The notes under the pieces: generated by a model
Told to the model about the DNA's origin: nothing
The model's database searches: none
What the model saw: only the letters and a program-made list of their open reading frames with translations
Translations under genes and position numbers: made by a program
Assembly (NCBI GenBank): GCA_964058805.1
Contig: CAXKVV010000305.1
Coordinates: 1 to 42,021, forward strand
DNA from: Schoenoplectus triqueter
Lineage: Eukaryota > Streptophyta > Magnoliopsida > Poales > Cyperaceae
DNA: 42,021 nucleotides
Direction: 5' to 3'
Shown here: positions 21,553 to 34,904 of the stretch, piece by piece
Position numbering within the stretch: position 1 is the first letter of the stretch
Layout: every line of letters starts with the position of its first letter

Positions 21553-24500
21553 TTCCAATATCTTTGAAATAATAATTAAATATCCATCCTAAAAGATCAA
21601 TAATATTTGGGGGACAATTTGCATTGTGAAAGCCAATTTTGAAGAGGAGTAATTAATTTGGAGTCTGCTAATGTGACATCAAGTAGGCAAGATCTACAGT
21701 TGAGTAAGTTTCGGCTAGTATTCGAGTTTGATTTTTAAAAATATATGTAAAGTGATAAATTTTCTTCTGAGATTGAAAGAATATAAGATAAAAATTATAT
21801 AAATGCTTAGGTTTAATGGAAAAATTAAATCTATTATATCAAATATTTGATAATCTAAGACTTACAAACTAATTATGTCCAGGCTTACTAAAATATGTTA
21901 GATCCGCAACTGTCTCAAGTACCAAAAAGAACTTATTACTTATCCAATACGATTAAAATAATTAACAAAAGCACCTAAAGTTCTTTAAGTAAACGAGAAG
22001 TGCTTAATTGTGAGTGATGCTATTGGCGAGACAACTAATGTTTAGAAAATGTATTAAAATATTCTTTCATGCATAAACGAAGTACATATATGATCACTGA
22101 TCGAATTGCATGTGGGCTGCAAAAGAGAAAATTAAAGAAATGGTTTACGAAATTTATCCGAGCAAACATCCATATCTTATCACTATTATTATTTCGAAAT
22201 ACATGATCCACATTAAAAATAATGGCGGAGATAAATGTTAATCAACGGTTTGATGATTCGATCATCAGTGCACAATTTTTTTTTAGAAAAGGTTACTCAT
22301 CTATATATCACATCTCAGTATCCTACGTATGCATGATCTTTCTTCATCTCAAGTGATTTCGTTCTCTCCCTCCCTCTCTAGTCTCTATGTGCAAGTTACT
22401 TAGTTGTGAGTTTATGACAACTGATTTTAAATAGCATATTTATCTTGTGTAAAATTTTCTAAAGGTCCAAAATAATAATATTTTTGTTGTGGTTGACGAT
22501 CTAAAAGAGGGGCATCCGTACAATTATCCAAAATTTTAGAATTCAAATTAACAAATTAAAGAATTTGGCAAAAATAAAACAGATCTCAACCGATGAATTA
22601 ATGCTTCTAGCAAGCATTCAACTTTCGTGATAAATTTATTTTTTACAGTAAAAAAATGAGAAATAATATTTAAACTTAAAGAATAAAATTATAATTGTAT
22701 TTTCAATTACTTGTATAGAACATGTATCAAGTTTGAATAAATTTGAAGATATTTATTTATCATAAGATAATTTAGAATATTAATGATGAAGTTTTAATGA
22801 CTCCATGATTAATAAAGCAACCAAATATCAAATTAATTCAAATTTCAATACATATCGTATCTAAAAATAAGAAACGAATTTACAATTCTCGTTTCATAAT
22901 TTAATAATGTTTTCAAATATATATACAATAAGAGTTATATAAACTTATCATTAAAGTTGGTTGTACATACTACAATAAATACACCATCAGAGTCGGTGAT
23001 GCAGAATTTTGATCAAGAAGTTAGTAATCAAATTATAATAAATGATGAAAAACTCATTAGCTAATTATACACTAAATAAAAAAAATATCAATTCAACATG
23101 TATTTTAATAGGGTTATGTTTTAAATATCATCAAAGTTTTTATTTTTATGAGGCCGAGAACTCGAACAGTCCTAGGTCCATATCAAGCCCATTAAATAAA
23201 TTAATTTATGTCTTCTCTATATAATATATAAGAGGATAACCAAGGTCTAAGGAGGAGTCTTCTCTCTCCGTCTCCTTTATCTCTCACCTTGAGTGCTCCA
23301 TTATATACATGCCATGGTGTCATATGGATTAAAGTAGCGCACTATGCACACACCATTCATTTTCAGCAGCGGACTCAAGATTTTAGTATAAAAAGGCGAG
23401 AAATGGATTTACGCCGTTAGAGAATTAAAATTAATAAATTAAAAGAATCGATACATCATACGAAATAAAAATACATGATAGTTTTAATCTGACGTGTAAC
23501 TTTCAAGAATTGGGAGATATCCTCTCCCCCTAAATATGCCCCTGTCCATTCTCATACAGCCTGTCTCTAATATAAGACGTATCACATTCTTACCTAATAA
23601 ATTTAGATGAGCCAAAATCAGATCGTTAAATTAGCCAAAAATTTAACTTAAAAAGATTATTTTTTAAATTAAAATGTCAGCTGACACCCTGAATCCATAT
23701 GAACTCTTCCCTTGTCAGAGTTAAAGTTATCATTAAAGTTGGATATATGTAATCATCCTCAATTAATATCAACTGTAATGGAGTAATAAGAAAATTGCAC
23801 AATTCATGAAAATAAAATAATAAAAGAAAAATGTTAAATTGTGTTTTCATTTTCCTAAAGAACATATGTTTTATTGTACTTCTGTAGAACTTTCTTTCCA
23901 ATGCTAAACAGTTTTCTTTTCTAAAAAATCTTAGTTACCTCATGCATAACGACAAAAAGAAGCATAAAAAACGAAAGCAATCCCCAATCAAACAAAATGC
24001 TTGTGTGCAAGCAACGCAACAACTTAATGCAACTAAAAGCCAGCTACACCCTGCTTTTCGTATGTGCCATTAATTCCCCAACAGCAACGCTTTCTGATTT
24101 GAGTTATTTTCTTTCAGGGCTCAATCTCATCCGTTCATCAAGCCGAGGCTCTCCTAAGGTTTATATCATCGGAGGCAGTGGCAGCACGGGCAACTATTGT
24201 CTGGAAACAATTTTGTGGGGAGAGTTTTTAAAGATTAATCACAACGGCTCATTTTAATCACAACGGTTGTGGGGAAGTCTAAACACGAATTTTGATACAC
24301 GAGAGTTTGTTATTGTTAACTCACAATTGTTGATATTTGATCGAACAAATCAGAACAAAAATACTCCATCTGGAGAGTTTTTTTTTGCTCTCCAGGGATG
24401 TCGTTCCGTGACGACACCAAGGTAGATGCCAGCAGATATCTGGACACTTTTTTGTTTCGCTGAAAAATAAAGTTCGTATAGTAAAAAATAAAGTTTTTTT

Positions 24501-25075
24501 TAATCCAAACATTTTATTTTCTTAATCCGGACATCCCTTATCGATCGTTTTTTGTTCTGTCCCTGATCTGAGGCTTGCTCATTAGCAAATCACGGTTAAT
24601 TCTCCAGGCCCACTACTACTCATCTACTTTAATCTCTTGATTTTGATAATATGTTGAAGATTTCCTTCATGATCTAACTCTTATTTTGAGTGAAATTCGT
24701 GTGTACTTCAATTTACTACGGTGGTTTATTTGGAAAAAAATATTGTAGTATCGTGTTTCACATCTATTTTCAGTCAAAATAATATATTCGCTTGTACTTT
24801 TCTTTCTTATTCCGAGTTTTTAATTTTTGTCATTCTATAATATTAAGTTTTCAAATTGCCAAAGATATAAAAGCACATATACGAGAAAGAAGGAATCAAT
24901 ATATACATGTATTGAAAGAACCAATACATTACACATGCATGCGGATGAGGCCGACGAAGTTTTGATTAATTCCCACTTCCACAATGAGTCCTCCTTTGAG
25001 CATTTATTATCGAGCAATTAAATACACAAGACAAGACCGGACTTATCCAGTTATTCTGGACTTCTCCTGTACTCT
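21553..25075. other. Long AT-rich intergenic region
   Basis: About 3.5 kb without a gene I can support. Open frames at 23042-23224, 23677-23901, 23997-24257, 24321-24512 and 24827-25021 are short, resemble no family I know and have no partner exons. A CT-rich patch near 23255-23290 after an AT-rich TATA-like run (23216-23232) could be a cryptic promoter but leads to no useful reading frame. Confidence 0.4.
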
Positions 25076-25078
25076 TGC

Positions 25079-25403
25079 GGGTGTGTTTGGATGTAACAAA
25101 ACAACGCTGATCTGAAAATAGCGTCGCTATTCTCGATTGAGGTGCGATCCAAACAAAGAAATACTAATCTGAACAGTGCATATCAGCGACTATTTTACTA
25201 AACCAACGAAACTGTGGTTTAGCAATTCTCTTCACTTTCCGAAGAGAGAAATGAGAAAGGAAATTTTATATTATTTTTTCTTTCATATTAATATAATGTA
25301 GTATTAAATAAAATACTAAAAAATAATTAATTATTTTTATTATTCTCTCCACTATTTTAATTTCAGTACTATTCTTTGATCCTTTCACCATCCAAACACA
25401 CCC
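25079..25403. mobile_element. MITE, 325 bp, with 15-bp perfect terminal inverted repeats
   Basis: The left end GGGTGTGTTTGGATG (25079-25093) is the exact inverse of the right end CATCCAAACACACCC (25389-25403). TGC flanks both sides (25076-25078 and 25404-25406), a possible 3-bp target duplication. It is non-coding and AT-rich inside. The ends match a common plant MITE type. A 3-bp duplication would suit a PIF/Harbinger-like origin, but the superfamily is uncertain. It lies about 0.7 kb upstream of the lipase gene. Confidence 0.88.
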
Positions 25404-25406
25404 TGC

Positions 25407-26010
25407 ATCACTTTCTCAATCGCCATATATATCGAAACAATAATTGAGATGTCATGTCAATTATGTCACTTGATCTCGAAAATACTCGTCTTTTCTTACC
25501 TTACCTTGGAGGGTATTAACTTTGGAGGAAACACGGCATCTGATGGATTGAATTGAAGTTGAAAAGCAAGCAAAAGAAACACATTTTAGCCTTCATTGAT
25601 AATAAATCCATATCCCATCCTAAATGAATTGTGGTGGCTCCTTTTTCTAATTAAAAAATGCTAATTAAAATGGGATTTTAGAAATTATAATATACAAATA
25701 TACAATGTGCCACAAGAAACGGGGGAGTATAAAAAGTAGATAATATATTAATGCAAATAATATTAATATTCTCATTAACAAGGTAGAAACAAAGAGGTTT
25801 GCAATTTAGTTTCCACTTAATGCGGATGCCATACAAAACCTCTTTTGGAAGCGAACGACGAAGAATTTCATGGGACCCCCACTTCTGTCTCATTATCTCC
25901 ATTGAAAGTGATATTGGAGATATGCAGTACCTAACCTGACTTCACTATTAAATATTAATAATACTCCAGTTTCAAAATGAACGGAGAGCTAAATAAAATT
26001 CACACCTCCA
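25407..26010. other. Upstream region of the lipase gene
   Basis: This is non-coding as far as I can see. It should hold promoter elements of the lipase gene. I looked for the seed-type RY motif CATGCA here and did not find it. The minus-strand open frame at 25678-25902 has no recognisable domain. Confidence 0.4.
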
Positions 26011-26016
26011 CCATGC

Positions 26017-26022
26017 TATAAA
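26017..26022 (+). promoter_or_regulatory. Candidate TATA box of the lipase gene
   Basis: TATAAA within GCTATAAAGTATAAACC lies about 85 bases before the start codon at 26107. A CA-rich segment follows at the distance expected for a transcription start (about 26045-26055). It is placed by position and consensus only. Confidence 0.55.
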
Positions 26023-26106
26023 GTATAAACCATACAGAGCACTGCAACACAACAGTACAAGTACTATCATCCAGAGGGGGAGAGAGAAGAGAGAGAGGGA
26101 AAGAGA

Positions 26107-27885
26107 ATGGAGGAGTACCTCATTGTACGGGATGACACCGCCAGTTGGGCTGATCTGGTGCGATTTTTGGCGTATGGCGGGAGCGAGGAGAAGGTGCTAG
26201 AGACAGGTCGCATAGGGTCACTGGAGGAACGGGGCCCAGGTGTCAGTGAACTCAACCGCGACCACCGCTGGGTCATAGTCTTCTCCATTGTAGTTCGTCG
26301 GATCATCATCTTTCTTAGAAATCCAATGGAGCTGTTTGGGAGGGTTCTCGAGTTCTTCCTCAACTTGTTATATCTCAATGGTGGCGATCTGATCGGGTTC
26401 ATCCGAAATCTCTTAACTCGTATGGTTTTAAGTTTTATTAATTTGATAGGAATGGTTTGATTGGGCTAACATTTCTCCTATTTTTTAAGTTGTGTTTCAG
26501 TAAGTGTAAAATTACCCGCGTATATTGCCTTCTACTTTTTGCTTCTTACACGATTGCTTGCATCATTTGAGATAATGTAGGAATTTCCAACAATAAAGTT
26601 GTATAATTTGTAAAAAGAAGAGGAGAAGAGAGAATGACATGTCAATTAAGGAAGGTACCCGGTCGAGAATAACTCTGTGTTAAGCAGATGAAGCTTTATA
26701 GATTTCAATTTCACATTGATGTGTTTTCTGAACCTGTGAACCATCTGATTCGATAGTACTCATCTAAAATGAGTGGTTAATTTTTATGCTGCACATGTAC
26801 ATTGACATCACACATTCTTATCTGGATCCTGCATACGCTGTTTCATTTTAGACTTTGGATTATGCCATCCTAGTTCTACAATTGTTGCAGATTTATAGGA
26901 GATCTGTCTCATGACTACTTATTTATTTAACTTAAAAAATTAAATCCATTGTATGTGTAATAGTGTACAACATCAGTACACTGTATTGACCGAATGGAAT
27001 TTTTTTAGTATTAACGGTTGAATATGCATTAAATCTTCTATTATCACTTATATCATTCACGAAGCAAAAGGGTTTTTATACATATAACTATAGTTGTTTA
27101 CCCCCACATTTTTAGAATTTTTTTAACAATTAGTATACTAATTATTCATAAACCTCATCTTTTTCTAAAAAAAAATAGTTTTACAGAAACTTCCAAATAA
27201 GCTAAAGAGTGTGTTCTCAATTTTAATTGACAGGTAGATATTCAAATAGTAACAAAGTAAATGTTTATTTATGAATCAATCTCATAAAAATAAAGAAAAT
27301 GTTCTCAATATAGAAATAGAGGTATGAAACAACCAATTATTCTACTATCATTTGTTTTCTAGTAGCATGAGATTGAGAGATTTAACACCCATTTGAACTT
27401 ATATGTTTTTTTTTAATTTAATTTGATATTTGAAATTATATTGCTTTTTTATAGAAAAAAATTATGTAGTTGAATATATATATTAACGTGTTATGGTTAA
27501 TTGGCCCCTGCAAGGAAAACTCTCCGACTTCTTCACTGCTTCACATCTTCATCCTTCATAGATAAACCTCGTGCAAGAAAAAAGAAATGATGATGATGTT
27601 AAAGTTTCTGAAGTTGAATACTTTATGCTGTACAGAGAAAGTTGTGCTGCCCCAAAGAGGCTCAGATAGCTATCTGAGTGTAATAGGACATATCGACACG
27701 CGGTTGGACCTACACAAGTTCCCCACTGCATCTGCATCAGAGGAGGTAAGGGAGCTTGAAGGCAAAGCTCTGGTAGATCTTTGTATCATGGCTTCAAAAT
27801 TGGCCTATGAGAATACTAATGTTGTAAAGAATGTTGTCATAAATCACTGGAAGGTGTGAAATCTCTCCCTCCTCTCTCTCTCTCT

Positions 27886-27931
<46 letters not shown>

Positions 27932-29976
27932 CTACTATTGTTGCTCATTGAAGAGATGATTTTTGTGGCAATGTCTTTCCAGATGCATTTTGTGGAGTTC
28001 TACAGTTGCTGGAATGGTAAGAGAACAAAGTAATCAATTTTTATATTATTCTTCCAATCTATTAACACATTAGTAATATTATCATAGTCATAGATTTGCT
28101 TCATTGAGGGAAGGGGGGGGGGTCTACTTATACAAGCATGGTAAACCATAAACTTCTATTGGTAACAGTTTCATCTGAATTTCCCCAATACAATAGGAAG
28201 CAACACATAAATAAACAAAACCTAAATTTCAGAAGTAATTACTTCATATTAATTGTTGCATTTAATTTTAAGCAATTGATTAAATGAGTTGTGAAAGAGA
28301 TTTGTAGCTAGGGTCCTCTTTGTATTTTTAGTGTAAATTCCCCCATCATACAATTATTCCTTATTGTAAATAAAATTGACTTACTGAATCAGTATCTTTT
28401 CTTCTGATTTATTGTAATACAGAGTACCAAAAGAAGAGATTGACACAGGTCTTTATAATGTGTGACAAGAGGCAAAATGCTGATATAATACTGATCAGCT
28501 TTCGTGGCACAGAACCATTTGATGCTGATGATTGGTGTACTGATTTTGATTATTCATGGTATCAAATACCCCAAATGGGAAAGATACACATCGGATTCCT
28601 GGAGGCCCTTGGATTAGGGAGCAGAGACAAAATCTCCACGATCCAATCATCTCTCCAAGATCCTAACTCCATTTCAGGTGTCTTGTTTGTTCGTCTCTGT
28701 CTCTGTATTTATCACTTTGTAGCTATCTGTGTGTGCTCTTGCATTTGTGGCATCCAGATACAAGCATGTTTTAATTGTGCTAAGCTGCAAATGAAGACCA
28801 TTCTAGTGAAGAACTTGTGGAAAGTTGGAAACAGTATCAAAATATGCCATTTCTTTTTGTGTGGTTCTTCTTTCATGTTTAATTGAACTTCTTCTTTCTA
28901 GTACAGTCACAAATAATTGCCAATGACTGGATAACAATTAGTTGGTTTGACAAAGTAATTGAACCTCAGGAAATAAGCCATTTTCTCTCTTTAACATACA
29001 GAAAACATGGAGACAAGGAATGCTTACTACATTGTAAGAAACAAGCTGAGGAGTCTACTAAAATTGTATCCAAAAGCAAAGTTTATAGTAACTGGCCACA
29101 GCTTAGGGGGTGCACTTGCAATTCTTTTCCCGGCAATTCTACTATTTCATGAAGAAACCGAGTTAATGGAGAGGTTGTTGGCAGTATACACCTTCGGGCA
29201 GCCAAGGGTAGGAGATGTGCAACTGGCAAAATTCATGGAAGCACATGTGAGCCACCCACTTAACAAGTATTTCCGGGTTGTGTATTGCAATGACCTCATC
29301 CCAAGAATACCCTATGATGACCACGTGTTCTTATACAAGCACTTTGGTGTTTGTCGCTACTATAATAGTCTCTTTATTGAGAAGGTAATTGAAATATTTA
29401 TATTATATTCTATAGTTTTTGTAATTCTGATCTTATTTGAAAAGTTCGTTGGTGATAGCTTTTAACAGAAAAAAATGGCGTTGATATCTCTATGCCGAGT
29501 AGATTTTTGCAATAAAATTTTGTTAAGGGTTAGGCAAGTTGTAAACTATATGAATATTGCCTTGCGAAATGATCTACATTATTTTTTTGTTAGCTAGTTG
29601 ATAAATAATAAATTAATTTTAAGACAAAATAATAATTCCATATATCAAGAATACCCCCCCGGACCCTCCTTTTCTCATTCCCTTATGTTCTGCTTTTTTG
29701 AATTTAACTATTCCATTTATTCCCATATTTTTCCAGAATATGAATGAAGAGCCAGATAGAAACTTCTTTGGGATAAAATACATTATACCACGTTTTCTAG
29801 TTGCTGTATGGGAGATAATAAGAGGTCTTGCTATGGGATATATATTTGGAGCAGAGTACAAGGAAACATGGTTCTCAGCATTTTTTACAGTTCTCGGTCT
29901 GGTGATTCCAGGTATTTCTGCTCATTGCCCTACAAACTATGTCAATTGTGCACGGCTCGGAAGAAAGAGCTGGTAA
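26107..29976 (+). CDS. OBL1: Class-3 triacylglycerol lipase, oil-body lipase (OBL1) type, six exons
   Basis: Coding exons are 26107-26419, 27636-27853, 27983-28016, 28423-28677, 29002-29384 and 29737-29976, giving 480 residues in one frame with GT-AG junctions. The protein has a hydrophobic N-terminal region (about 58-105, VIVFSIVVRRIIIFL and FFLNLLYLNGG) suited to membrane or oil-body attachment. The alpha/beta-hydrolase lipase-3 core follows, with ISFRGTEPFDADDWCTDFDYSW, the nucleophile elbow GHSLGGA (Ser 307), Asp 371 in CNDLIPRIPYDD and a candidate catalytic His 464 in PGISAHCPTNYV. HFGVCRYYNSLFIEK and EYKETWFSAFF are also typical of the OBL group. Known members hydrolyse stored triacylglycerol at oil bodies, for example in seeds and pollen tubes. 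The first coding ATG sits 85 bases after a TATA box. The length is at the short end for the group. The large first intron (1.2 kb) and a CT microsatellite in intron 2 are non-coding. Confidence 0.94.
27861..27923. repeat. CT microsatellite in lipase intron 2
   Basis: A (CT)n tract with a few CC interruptions begins just after the intron donor at 27854. Length variation would be expected, and its closeness to the splice site makes it a possible influence on splicing. Confidence 0.95.
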
Positions 29977-32480
29977 TAAGGTATTCTGGAGGAATAACCA
30001 AAGCCTTTATTCCCAAACAAATTGGGTAGGTTAGAAATGAAATCCATCGGATATCATATCCCATAAGATAAGCTGTATTGTATTATGGAGGAATAACTGA
30101 AGTATAAATTATTAAGTTCGTGAATATGTAGATGCACAAAAGGTTTGATTTGTTCATTTTTGTCCGACTTTGATAACTTGCTATTGTTTTTAGCTAGTCA
30201 CGTAGAATATGAATAGTGTACTCCTGAGTTGATAATGATAACCTGTAAACAATTTTGGTACCATGCTTAAATATGTTTGGCTTTCAGCACTCGAAACGTC
30301 TTTTAGTTTGTTTTCTTTCCTTGTAAGGGATGTTCTCATGTTCCATTCATGATTCATTTCTCGATGGAGAACATGATGATTTTCTCAGTTGCATCTTTCT
30401 AAAGTTTGTATACGCTTACATTGGGACCTCAACACTTTGGAGGTAATATTTCAAGAATTGTCTTTGATATAGACTTGTGCATCCAGCATAGGTGCCTAAC
30501 AATCAATCTTTTTGTAATCATAACTTGCGGAACGGGGTTTTAAAATTTTTCACAAGTTGAATTTTAGACCAGGTTCATTTGCTATTTTCATAGAGATTGA
30601 TATTCGTTCTTTTTCTTTTTTGAGATAAAATGAGGCTTGAGTCGCTTAATTTTAAATGTTTATATCCATTTAGATTTTGAACCTACAATCCTCATACTAA
30701 AAATATTACTTTTACCGGGCTTAGTAGGATTGGAGAGGCTGCAGCTTGGAGTGTCAATGATATTTTTTTTGCTCATTTATTCGATTGTCGTATTCGATCA
30801 GATAGATATAGATAAAGATTTTTTTATTAACTTATTTAATATGACTATGAGTAAGATCTTATTTTAGTTAAGTAAATAGATAAGAATATGATTAAAGGTC
30901 ATTTCATATCCATTTATCTACGGGATAAATTATTAAAAAAATAATTTATATTATTTTCAATATAACCATGTCATGTAATATTTGTTTTCCTCTATATTAG
31001 TTGCCCCAGTTGAGATGTGTGAGTTAATTGTTATGAATTATGAATTATAAATATTATTTCATCATCTAATAAATTATAATATTTGAATAATATTTAGTAG
31101 GTTGATGGTTATGCAAAGGATTTTACATATGAAAATCTTGTGGTTTATATTTAAAATTTTCGCAGTATTATTAGAATGATTATGGTTATGCAATGGATTC
31201 TTTGAGATGATCAATAAAACCACTTCGTTCCTTCATGGAGGCAAAATCTATTTGTAAATCTTTCCTAAATTATTCAATTAGTCACATCATTTGTTACAAT
31301 TATTTAATCGGAATTACAAAGCTAAAGATAAGGAGTTATGAAAATTGTGATGCATGTTGTCCATTTATTTTATAGAAGATATATAATTTGACACGTTGAA
31401 AAATTACTATTATATCCTTTACTAATTTACGGCTATCAATTAGGATGTACATTTAAAATCAGATGTACGCTCAAAGTTGGATGTACTATAGAAACACCCC
31501 ATATATAAGTTAGTAATTGGAAAACAAATCTATATTTATGTGATGACAAAAGGCCTTATATGTTTTTATAAAGTGAATTTTATGCAACAGAAAGATGAAA
31601 TCTGAAAGTGCAAATATGAATTTCATTTCAGAATTTTTAATTGAAACCCATGTCAGTAAACAGTTTACTTACTATGGTGTCTTTAAACAAATTTGATTAT
31701 ATATGATATCTAATTTTTAATATACGATGAAAAAATAGTGTGGTCCTCGTTCATTTTAACTGAAAGCTCATTTTTTTGAGATACATAAAATGTGACGTAA
31801 CATGCATATTCTTTTGGACAAGGAAAAAGTAATACAATACCCTGTTGCCACAACAGCTTCTCCTCCAAACCGGTCTCAGTTGAGCCGCGGAGGTGCACCG
31901 ATTTTGTAATATGATAATATTAAAATTATATTATTAATAATAAAAAAATGTAAATTTTAATACTAAGAATTACAACGTGTCAACACATAAAAAACACATC
32001 GGTCAAACTGACGTATTTATAAAAATGTCTCTCATGGCCTCTTTTTATTTCAACCGTCACACTCACACTCAGTATATTCAACGGCTAATATTTGCATAGG
32101 GGCTTTCGCTCGAAATTAAAAAAAAACAGTTGAAGCTTTGATCAATTAATTTTCGGAGGTATTGCAGAATCATAATACAACAAATTACTACATCGTTTAA
32201 ACACATTGGAGCTTTACTGTGATGGATCGTAAGATATATTGCAGTCAATTAAAATATATATAACATCAAATTTCAGTTATTTATTACCTTGAATTGGAAT
32301 TCGATCTAGTCTCACAATTACAAAATACTTTTGGTGTGTTTAGATGGTGGAAAGATTAGTCAAAGAATACTATTTTTGGATTAGTTATTAACAATAGTGT
32401 TTAGCTAGTGATATCTTAGAAAATATGAAAATGATTATTTTTTGTTGTTCGAGTTAACTAAACGTAATTTAGATGATAAT
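29977..32480. other. Lipase 3' flank and AT-rich intergenic region
   Basis: The first few hundred bases should contain the lipase 3' UTR; I could not fix the polyadenylation site. At about 30615-30660 there is a TTTTTTGAGATAAAATGAGGC fragment related to the duplicated repeat at 11020-11500. The 76-residue open frame at 30637-30867 overlaps this repeat and is not a convincing gene. No other gene is seen. Confidence 0.45.
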
Positions 32481-33080
32481 TTGAGAATAATTGTGGAGAG
32501 AATAAATAAAATTATTTTTTATTTGATAGTAATTAATTTATTATTATTTCATTTATTATTTTTTTTATGTAATATAATTGATTATTATTTTATTTAATAT
32601 TAAAAATATTATTTTGTATTATTATTTGTTATTAATTGATGTTTTATTTAATAGTAATGATTATTATTTTATATTATTTACTATTAATTTGTTTGTTGTT
32701 ATTTCTTATTATTTTATTTTATTATTGCTTATCTAATATCACTTTATATGATTATTAATTATTATTATATTTAGTACTAATGATTGTTATTTTATTTATC
32801 ATTGTTTATTATTATTTTTTATTATTAATGATTATTATTTTTATTATAATATATTATTATCTTTTATTATCAGTTTGTTTAATATTAATGTTTATTTAAT
32901 ATTACTTTACACTATTACTAATTATTATTTTATTTTATACTAATGATAATTATTATTTATTATTAGTTATTACTATGATTTTATTTATTTTTGTTTATTA
33001 TTAATGCTTATATAATATTATTTTGTACTATCATTAATTATTATTTTATTTATTTATTATTATTTATTACTATTTTGTTT
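32481..33080. repeat. Degenerate TTATTATTTT low-complexity tract
   Basis: About 600 bases consist almost entirely of A and T in shuffled ATTATT, TTTATT and TTAATATTA words, with G and C rare. No open frame or regular period is seen. It may be an expanded and decayed microsatellite within a larger element. Confidence 0.85.
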
Positions 33081-34904
33081 AATATTATTGAAGAAATGAA
33101 TAAGAAATAAGATGGGAGAATTTTTATTATTTTTGCAATTGAGTACTAATCCGCTAAACTATCTATTATCTTAGGAGTCGAGTATCAAATTCCAATCATG
33201 GTAAATAAGTAATAAAATAGAATAAAGGAAAAGATAACACTGTATTAAACGGAGTTCGACTATGAAGAGTGTATGTCTCCGAGACACGCAACCACTAACT
33301 ATCGGATTACGCCGAGTCACTAAAAACGAGCATGTCTTACAACTATGAACCTCATATCCCTTACACCAAGTAACTCACAGTCGTCGGCCAATTTAAATAA
33401 ACAACAAAATGTCGAGAACAAATCTCACTCTAAATTTATCAAGTTACTCACTAATCTCATTAAAATTGAGGTTTTACAAAATATTCTTGAAATTAAATTA
33501 AAATGAGTTGAAGATTTGGAGCAGTGACGACTAGGTCAGATTTAGATTTAGAAGATGAAATTGATGAATTGGCAGCAGAGAGAAAGGAGAGATAATCTTC
33601 TTATATAGCTTCCATGCAAATCTGATAAGAAATCACCCTATTTGTATAACGGTTAACTGATTCTAACCCTAATGATGATTAGAATGTGAGATATGTTGTA
33701 ATGGTTGTGTATTGACTACAAGGTTTAAATTTTCTACTTTTGATTTAATTCGTTATAACGGATATGAGATATGCTACAATAGTTGTGAAAGAATACGCAC
33801 TGAAAATTTTTGGATATTTTTTTCTACACAAAATGATTTATTCCGTTATAATGATTATGGTAACCGTCACAACGGTTGTAACCTGCACACAACATAATTT
33901 GACTCGAAAATATCTGTTATAGTGATTATGGGTCCATTATAATGGATGTGAACTGATTATTCTCTTAAAAACTTTAGCTGAAATTTGTATTGAATTCGAT
34001 TTAATTTGTTACAACAGTTAGAGCATGATACCTTTATTTTATTTATTTTAATCTTAAGAATAATTTAGTTACCTTTGTGCATTACAAATCTAACCTAATT
34101 CTTCTTGAAATCTCTATGCAATTTGATCCAAATAAATCATTCTTCTATTTTGCTTTATAACCTGATTCATCAATATCAAAGAAATTGTTTAATATATATG
34201 TTATTATTTAATTGAGAATTATTTACAACGACACCATCAAATAATTGATTTAGTAGATTAGCATTGTTCCGATCTAACTCTAAATTTATATTTTGTATTT
34301 GATTGATATTACTATTGAGATTAGTACTGCTATTTTAAAAATAACACTAATTTTGTATATCCAAACAGAATCATATTTTTTTTCTTTCTTTTTGTTGAGT
34401 CTGTTATATTATTAGAGATATTGGGGATGATGCATTTGAACACGACATAGAGTGTCATAGACACCTCTTAGGCTCTTACATGGAATTCACAAATCAAGTT
34501 TGCGGAATCATATTTTTCTTTTCTCCTAAACCATTAATGATAATCAGATGACTCAAATTAAAGTCGGGCAAAATACGTACTTTAATTCGACATGGAAAAA
34601 AAATTCGGGCATGAGATTGGTTAGATCAATAAAATTACGGGCTTTACATCAGTACATATATTGGGCCCTTCCTCTTAAAATACAGAGAAGGAATTTGAAT
34701 TCAAAAAGTAAAGGAGAATCTCTGAATTTTCAACAAATTTAAATTAACTTAATTTTCAAATGCATGTTTTACATCAGTTTTACATAGTAAATTAATTTAA
34801 TTATATTTTACATCGGTGCCAATTTAATTTTCAAATGGATATCCAACAGAATCATATTTACATCAGTACCGATTTAATTTCTTTATAAAACCCCAAGCTG
34901 ATCT
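33081..34904. other. AT-rich intergenic region with short imperfect repeats
   Basis: No gene is supported. Positions 33750-34020 contain several variants of GTTATAACGGATATG and CCGTTATAATGATTATGG. Positions 34765-34860 repeat TTTTACATCAGT-like words. Open frames at 33712-33897 and 34548-34742 cover these repeats and are not convincing. Confidence 0.45.

Noticed and set aside
23997..24257. 86-residue frame with a hydrophobic start and GGSGSTGNYC
   Set aside because: No family recognised, no neighbouring exons, and an isolated short frame in AT-rich DNA.
32331..34372. A 2-kb element with TGTTTAGAT/ATCCAAACA-like ends
   Set aside because: Only about nine bases match at the ends and no target duplication was found.
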